Origin: Desulfobacteraceae bacterium
GTDB lineage: Bacteria > Desulfobacterota > Desulfobacteria > Desulfobacterales > Desulfosarcinaceae
Direction of reading: 5' to 3'
Length of the DNA: 6,544 nt
Assembly (NCBI GenBank): GCA_027031325.1
Contig: JALVRI010000130.1
Location: 1-6,544, forward strand
This document shows, piece by piece, positions 1 to 3,550 of this stretch. The notes below the pieces were generated by a model. The model had not been told where the DNA came from. It was given only the letters and a program-made list of their open reading frames with translations, and did no database searches. How positions within the stretch are numbered: the first letter of the stretch is position 1; each line of letters opens with the position of its first letter. A program made the position numbers and the translations under genes.

Positions 1-461
1 AGGTTGATTTCGGCGCATGAACCGGCACCTTCAATAATCACCAGGTCGAAATCCCGCCTGAGCCGGTCCAGGCACTTGCAGGCGATGGAAAAGAGCCGTT
101 CCTTTTCCTTGTAATACTGGCTGGCCTTGCGGTTGCCGGCGACCTTGCCAAGCACGATCACCTGGCTGCCGACTTCACTTGTTGGTTTCAGCAACACCGG
201 GTTCATGTCCACCTGGGGAACCGTCCGGGCAGCTTCGGCCTGGACTATCTGGGCCCTTCCCATCTCAAGGCCCTCAGGGGTCACCCCCGAGTTGTTCGAC
301 ATGTTTTGAGCCTTGAAAGGGGCGACCCGCAGTCCCCGGTTTGCGAAGATGCGGCACAGCCCGGTTGCCAGAACGCTCTTGCCCACGTCCGATCCCGTGC
401 CGAGCACCGCCAGGCAGGGGGCCGGTTTGGGAAATTGTTTACGGGATCTGGAACCAACCAT
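1..461 (-). CDS. cobQ: Cobyric acid synthase, N-terminal part (cut by window edge)
   Basis: Cobyric acid synthase (CobQ/CbiP) performs the ATP- and glutamine-dependent amidation of the b, d, e and g carboxylates of adenosyl-cobyrinic acid a,c-diamide in cytoplasmic cobalamin synthesis. Reading the minus strand from the ATG at 461 gives 153 whole codons with no stop. The Walker-A-like loop GTGSDVGKS is at residues 21-29, the block PFKAQNMSNNS at 48-58, then EMGRAQ at 66-71, MNPVLLKP at 86-93, SQVIV at 99-103 and EGAGSCAEIN at 144-153. These are CobQ family signatures from the dethiobiotin-synthetase-like ATPase domain. The glutamine amidotransferase domain would lie beyond the left edge. The start is preceded by AAGG at 470-473 with an 8-base spacer, and leaves about 15 residues before the first strand. 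The usual Pro of EGAGSPAE is Cys149 here. A candidate promoter and two leader hairpins precede the gene. The family call is very safe; whether the rest is intact cannot be seen. Confidence 0.95.
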   Translation of the reverse strand, partial: MVGSRSRKQFPKPAPCLAVLGTGSDVGKSVLATGLCRIFANRGLRVAPFKAQNMSNNSGVTPEGLEMGRAQIVQAEAARTVPQVDMNPVLLKPTSEVGSQVIVLGKVAGNRKASQYYKEKERLFSIACKCLDRLRRDFDLVIIEGAGSCAEIN

Positions 462-544
462 CTAAAAAACCTTGCAAACTATGTGTTATGGTTACCAGGA
501 ATTTAAGATTCTCCAGGGCAACGGGGATGATTCCATGCTGCGTT

Positions 545-597
545 GGGGCCGGATCTATTGGCCCCGCCGCCATCCCGGCTTAAATCGACCCGGGATG
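545..597 (-). other. Two tandem GC-rich hairpins in the cobQ leader
   Basis: Two perfect inverted repeats sit back to back. One is CATCCCGG at 571-578 paired with CCGGGATG at 590-597, with an 11-base loop. The other is GGGGCC at 545-550 paired with GGCCCC at 560-565, with a 9-base loop. Both would fold in the transcript between the candidate promoter and cobQ. Neither is followed by a run of T on the minus strand, so they are not ordinary intrinsic terminators. I see no B12-box-like conserved core, so a cobalamin riboswitch is not supported. The outer hairpin resembles a dispersed REP-type palindrome as well as a 5' stabilising stem. Confidence 0.55.
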
Positions 598-608
598 ACA
601 ACCAGAGG

Positions 609-638
609 AAAATACCAGTTGAAAGGATAAATGGTCAA
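609..638 (-). promoter_or_regulatory. Candidate sigma-70 promoter for cobQ
   Basis: On the minus strand TTGACC (633-638, five of six matches to TTGACA) is followed after 18 bases by TATTTT (609-614, four of six matches to TATAAT). The -10 is preceded by TGG, an extended -10 arrangement. Transcription would start near 602, giving a leader of about 140 bases that begins just before the first hairpin. A small palindrome, CCGG-N5-CCGG at 639-651, adjoins the upstream side of the -35 box. The position directly after the tRNA terminator suits the start of a new transcription unit. This is by pattern only. Confidence 0.5.
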
Positions 639-670
639 CCGGTTTCGCCGGAGGAAAGATGGATATCTGC

Positions 671-705
671 TAAAAAAAAGGCCCCGCATGGATAGCCCGG
701 GGCCT
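671..705 (-). terminator. Rho-independent terminator after tRNA-Val
   Basis: On the minus strand an 8-bp stem (AGGCCCCG at 698-705 with CGGGGCCT at 679-686, 11-base loop) runs straight into eight T residues (672-679, the first of which closes the stem). This is a textbook intrinsic terminator about ten bases past the encoded CCA of the tRNA. It separates the tRNA and scpB side from the cobQ unit. Confidence 0.9.
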
Positions 706-715
706 GCTTGCCGGC

Positions 716-790
716 TGGTAGGCGGTACTGGATTTGAACCAGTGACTTCCACCGTGTGAAGGTGGCACTCTCCCACTGAGTTAACCGCCC
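716..790 (-). tRNA. tRNA-Val(CAC), CCA end encoded
   Basis: The minus strand folds into a full cloverleaf of 75 bases including CCA. The acceptor stem is GGGCGGT with ACCGCCT. The D stem is ACTC/GAGT and the anticodon stem CCACC/GGTGG. The T stem is ACTGG/CCAGT with a TTCAAAT loop. The anticodon loop TTCACAC (754-760) places CAC at 756-758, which reads the valine codon GUG. The discriminator is A and the terminal CCA is encoded at 716-718. The first acceptor pair is a G1-U72 wobble rather than the usual Watson-Crick pair, and the 10-25 pair is A-U. The gene starts 40 bases after the scpB stop and appears to be a single-gene unit with its own candidate promoter and a strong terminator. Confidence 0.96.
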
Positions 791-804
791 ATTTTAGACT
801 AGCT

Positions 805-834
805 GATATAGTTGGTTACCTTTGGACAAGTCAA
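805..834 (-). promoter_or_regulatory. Candidate sigma-70 promoter for tRNA-Val
   Basis: On the minus strand TTGACT (829-834, five of six matches) and TATATC (805-810, four of six matches) are separated by 18 bases. The predicted start, near 798, lies roughly eight bases before the tRNA 5' end, a normal short leader for a tRNA gene. The -35 box overlaps the scpB stop codon (831-833). Read-through from scpB is also possible because no terminator lies between the two genes. Confidence 0.5.
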
Positions 835-1559
835 GAATTTTTTGGGTCCCGCCGGGGATCGGGGTTTGGCGCAACGCTTGCGGATTGTCCGGTTTGAACC
901 TGTCCGGTTGCCTGGCTCTGTTCCCGGTTACTGTCGGGATTCTCCTGCCCGGAGTGTTCCGGGGTCGCTTTTTCAGGTAAATCACGCCCCGCTTCAGTTT
1001 CCACCTGATCTTCCAGGGCAGTTTCCGGTCCTGCCAGCCCGTCGCTAAGTTCGGCGATTTCTTTTGGGGACGGAAGATCCTTGAGATCTTTCAATTCGAA
1101 CATTTCCAAAAAATGTTTGGTGGTGGCGTAAATCAAAGGGCGGCCCGGAATTTCTCTGCGGCCCAGGACTTTGATCAACTTGCGTTCCAGCAGCATTCGC
1201 AGTACACCGCCGCAGTCGACACCCCTGATCTGCTCGATATCGGCTCTGATGATCGGCTGCTTGTAGGCCACGATGGCCAGGGTTTCCAGTGCGGCCTTGC
1301 TGAGCCTGACCGGTGCCGGCTTGAGGAACTTTTTTACATATTCGTTGTAGCGGGCCGAGGTTCGTAACTGCCAGCCCCCGGCCACTTGGTGCAATTGGAA
1401 GCCTCCTTGGCGGTTGCGGTATTCTTCTTCGAGTTTTTTGAGAGCTTCGCCAATTTGGCCGGCCGTCGCGTCTTCGATAACCGCCTTGAATTTTTCCATC
1501 GAAACAGGAGTGTCGGAAACAAACAGGAGACACTCTATTATGTTTTGAAGTTCTTTCAT
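831..1559 (-). CDS. scpB: Segregation and condensation protein B
   Basis: ScpB is the winged-helix (KITE) subunit of the bacterial SMC-ScpA-ScpB condensin. It binds the ScpA kleisin as a dimer and supports chromosome compaction and origin segregation at the nucleoid. The 242-residue product starts with the typical first helix (IIECLLFVSDTPVS, 7-20). The second winged-helix core is at about 86-155, with the strongly conserved run LETLAIVAYKQPIIRADIEQ at 91-110, then RGVDCGGVLR at 112-121 and GRREIPGRPLIYATT at 133-147. Residues from about 172 to the end form a hydrophilic tail rich in Glu, Gln, Pro and Ser, making the protein longer than the usual size of around 180-200 residues. The ATG lies 15 bases after the scpA stop without a clear Shine-Dalgarno sequence, so translational coupling to scpA is likely. 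The tail is probably disordered and has no motif I recognise. Confidence 0.96.
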   Translation of the reverse strand: MKELQNIIECLLFVSDTPVSMEKFKAVIEDATAGQIGEALKKLEEEYRNRQGGFQLHQVAGGWQLRTSARYNEYVKKFLKPAPVRLSKAALETLAIVAYKQPIIRADIEQIRGVDCGGVLRMLLERKLIKVLGRREIPGRPLIYATTKHFLEMFELKDLKDLPSPKEIAELSDGLAGPETALEDQVETEAGRDLPEKATPEHSGQENPDSNREQSQATGQVQTGQSASVAPNPDPRRDPKNS

Positions 1560-1574
1560 GTTCTTGCCGCGCTA

Positions 1575-2285
1575 TCAGAGGTAAAAAACCCTTATGATCC
1601 CGCTGGGCATGCTTTGAACCACCCGCGCCAGGTTCATCTTGATCAGTTCCAGCAACGCCAGAAAGGTGACTATGATTTCCATCTTCGACGGTGCCTGGTC
1701 GAAGAGCTTTTCAAAAGTGACCGACCCTTTCTCCTCCAGTACAGCAAGCAGTTGATTCATTCGTTCCTTGACCGACAAGGGCTCTGTTGTCAGGTCCACA
1801 GTATGACTGCCGGAAGTTTTCTTGAGAATTCGCTGGAAGGCGTCGATCAGCTCGAACAGTCCTACCTGGGCCAGCTCCGGTTCGCCGGTGCAAACGTCAG
1901 CCGATCCGGTCACGGCCCGGGTGAAGGTCTTGTCTCCCAGCAGGTTGCGTCTGGCAAGTACCTCGGCGGCGGTTTTCATCTGAATGTATTCGATCAGGGG
2001 CCGGGCGATTTCCATGCGGGGATCTTCTTCATCGTCTTCGTGGCCATGGGTAGGCAGCAGCATGCGTGACTTGATCTGGGCCAGGGTTGCCGCCATCACC
2101 AGGAATTCGCCGGCAAAGTCGATGTTCATCATCTTCATCCATTCCAGGTACTGGAGGTACTGATCGGTGATAAGGGCGATCGGGATGTCGTAGATATCGA
2201 CTTCATTCTTCTTGATCAGGTGAACCAGAAGGTCCATTGGCCCTTCGAAGATGTTTTCCAGCTTTACCTGGTAGGTCTCGCGCAT
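1575..2285 (-). CDS. scpA: Segregation and condensation protein A (kleisin)
   Basis: ScpA is the kleisin of the SMC-ScpAB complex. It bridges the two heads of the SMC dimer and carries ScpB, closing the ring that organises the chromosome. The 236-residue protein is of normal length. The N-terminal SMC-binding region contains FEGPMDLLVHLIKKNEVDIY at 13-32 followed by DIPIALITDQYLQYL at 33-47, a hallmark of the family. A helical segment FLVMAATLAQIKSRMLLP is at 61-78, and an acidic linker (EDDEEDP, 83-89) follows. The C-terminal winged helix (about 165-236) holds VTFLALLELIKMNLARVVQ at 206-224. The start is 34 bases after trpS, with only a weak GGG-type ribosome site in between. No in-frame upstream alternative looked better. 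Order and strand suggest co-transcription with trpS and scpB. The smc gene is not in this window. Confidence 0.97.
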   Translation of the reverse strand: MRETYQVKLENIFEGPMDLLVHLIKKNEVDIYDIPIALITDQYLQYLEWMKMMNIDFAGEFLVMAATLAQIKSRMLLPTHGHEDDEEDPRMEIARPLIEYIQMKTAAEVLARRNLLGDKTFTRAVTGSADVCTGEPELAQVGLFELIDAFQRILKKTSGSHTVDLTTEPLSVKERMNQLLAVLEEKGSVTFEKLFDQAPSKMEIIVTFLALLELIKMNLARVVQSMPSGIIRVFYL

Positions 2286-2319
2286 GATTGCCCAAATTGT
2301 GCCCTTTGAGAAATGCTGA

Positions 2320-3312
2320 TCAATAATCGATTCTGATTGCCCGGCGCACCTGGTCCATGGTTTGGCGGGCCACCTTGCGGGCCTTGGAACTTCCCTGCTC
2401 GATTATTTGTTTAACCAGTTCCGGGTTCTGGCGGTAATATTGTTGTTTTGCGTGAATCGGTTCCAGGGTGCGCAACAAGCCCTCGCACATAAGCTGCTTG
2501 CACTCCACACAACCTATTTCCGCGCTTTGACATTGACGCGCGCAGTTTTCGATAACCTGCTTGTCGGAATACATCTTGTGGAAAGAAAATACGTTACATA
2601 TCTCGGGGTCGCCGGGATCGTTGCGACGCTTGCGCTGTGGATCGGTGATCATCTGCATGACCTTGCGCCGCACATCCGGGGGGCTGTCGGCAAGATAGAT
2701 GGCATTGTGGTAACTTTTGCTCATCTTGCGGCGATCAAGGCCCAGAATCTTGGGTGTTTCGGTCAGGATGGCTTCCGGTTCCGGAAAGACCTCACCGTAT
2801 AAGTTATTGAATCTCCTGGCGATTTCTCTTGTTATTTCAACATGAGGAACCTGGTCGATACCTACAGGCACACCCCGGGCCTTGTAGATTATGATGTCGG
2901 CGGCCTGCAGAACCGGGTATCCCAGGAACCCGAAGGTCGACAAATCCTTGTTTTTCAACTGGACCATCTGGTCCTTGTAGGTAGGATTGCGTTCAAGCCA
3001 GGGAACCGGTGTGATCATCGACAGCAGCAGATATAGTTCCGCGTGTTCGGGAACCTTTGACTGAACGAAAAGGGTGCATTTTTCAGGAGAAAGCCCTACA
3101 CTCAGCCAGTCGATGACCATTTGTTCAACGTAGCCGGCGATGCTGCTGGTATCTTCGTAATCACTGGTCAGGGCGTGCCAGTCGGCAATAAAGAAAAAAC
3201 ACTCGAATTCGTCCTGCATGGCGATCCAGTTGGCCAGGGCGCCGTGAAAATTGCCCAGATGCAAGGGCCCGGTGGGCCGCATTCCACTCAAGATCCTTTT
3301 TTTGGCGTTCAT
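2320..3312 (-). CDS. trpS: Tryptophan--tRNA ligase with a probable [4Fe-4S] cysteine motif
   Basis: TrpRS is a cytoplasmic class Ic synthetase that charges tRNA-Trp with tryptophan using ATP. The 330-residue reading has the HIGH-type signature PLHLGN at 16-21, DWHAL at 44-48, the tryptophan-site block GIDQVPHVEITREIARRFN at 151-169 and KMSKS at 196-200. I place the start at 3312 because AGGAG (3319-3323) lies six bases before that ATG. An upstream in-frame ATG at 3339 would add nine residues but lacks a ribosome site. Cysteines 239, 261, 268 and 271 form C-x21-C-x6-C-x2-C. From memory, the Thermotoga maritima enzyme binds a [4Fe-4S] cluster through C-x22-C-x6-C-x2-C near its anticodon-binding region, so a cluster is likely here too. 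That last step is inference. Cys257 and Cys276 also lie in the area. Confidence 0.97.
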   Translation of the reverse strand: MNAKKRILSGMRPTGPLHLGNFHGALANWIAMQDEFECFFFIADWHALTSDYEDTSSIAGYVEQMVIDWLSVGLSPEKCTLFVQSKVPEHAELYLLLSMITPVPWLERNPTYKDQMVQLKNKDLSTFGFLGYPVLQAADIIIYKARGVPVGIDQVPHVEITREIARRFNNLYGEVFPEPEAILTETPKILGLDRRKMSKSYHNAIYLADSPPDVRRKVMQMITDPQRKRRNDPGDPEICNVFSFHKMYSDKQVIENCARQCQSAEIGCVECKQLMCEGLLRTLEPIHAKQQYYRQNPELVKQIIEQGSSKARKVARQTMDQVRRAIRIDY

Positions 3313-3337
3313 TTCCTGCTCCTGTAAACAAACTTTC

Positions 3338-3411
3338 AACCCGGATTATGCACTTCAACTGCCCGACAACAAAGCATCTTCGGTAAACTCGCCAGCTGCA
3401 AAATCCGGGTT
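3338..3411 (-). repeat. Inverted repeat in the trpS leader region
   Basis: AACCCGGATT (3338-3347) and AATCCGGGTT (3402-3411) are perfect 10-base inverted copies. The pairing extends inward by four more base pairs (ATGCA against TGCAA with one A-A mismatch), leaving a loop of about 44 bases. The right-hand arm in the transcript ends 15 bases before the trpS Shine-Dalgarno sequence. No adjacent T-run is seen, so it is not a simple terminator. No conserved T-box sequence was recognised. Confidence 0.5.
3345..3372 (-). promoter_or_regulatory. Candidate internal promoter for trpS-scpA-scpB
   Basis: On the minus strand CATAAT (3345-3350, five of six matches to TATAAT) is preceded after 16 bases by TTGTTG (3367-3372, three of six matches). 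The start would lie about 25 bases before the trpS ATG. The -10 box overlaps one arm of the inverted repeat, so the repeat may act as DNA rather than as an RNA stem if this promoter is real. The weak -35 keeps confidence low. Confidence 0.3.
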
Positions 3412-3550
3412 CAACATTGGCTCGAAGTTAATGCTGAACCAAAAAAAGCTAATCGTTTTCGAAAATGAGATCAAGAAAATTATCTTTTGCATGGGCCGGG
3501 ATACGGGCCGAAAGCCTGACCGTGGATTCAAACCGGATCCAGATCCCATC

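Noticed and set aside
462..640. Cobalamin riboswitch before cobQ
   Set aside because: The gene makes it plausible, but I see no B12-box-like core and the leader is shorter than a typical cobalamin riboswitch.
555..776. A 73-codon minus-strand frame through the tRNA
   Set aside because: It reads through the tRNA-Val gene and its terminator, a familiar source of spurious annotated proteins.
1386..2069. A 227-codon open frame on the plus strand across scpA and scpB
   Set aside because: It is antisense to two firmly recognised genes and crosses their junction. It has no recognisable motif or ribosome site.
3441..3512. Intrinsic terminator between the fusion gene and trpS
   Set aside because: A run of seven T (minus strand) exists at 3441-3447, but the only nearby palindrome (TTTTCGAAAA at 3456-3465) has no loop, and the GGCC hairpin near 3497-3512 is too weak and too far away.
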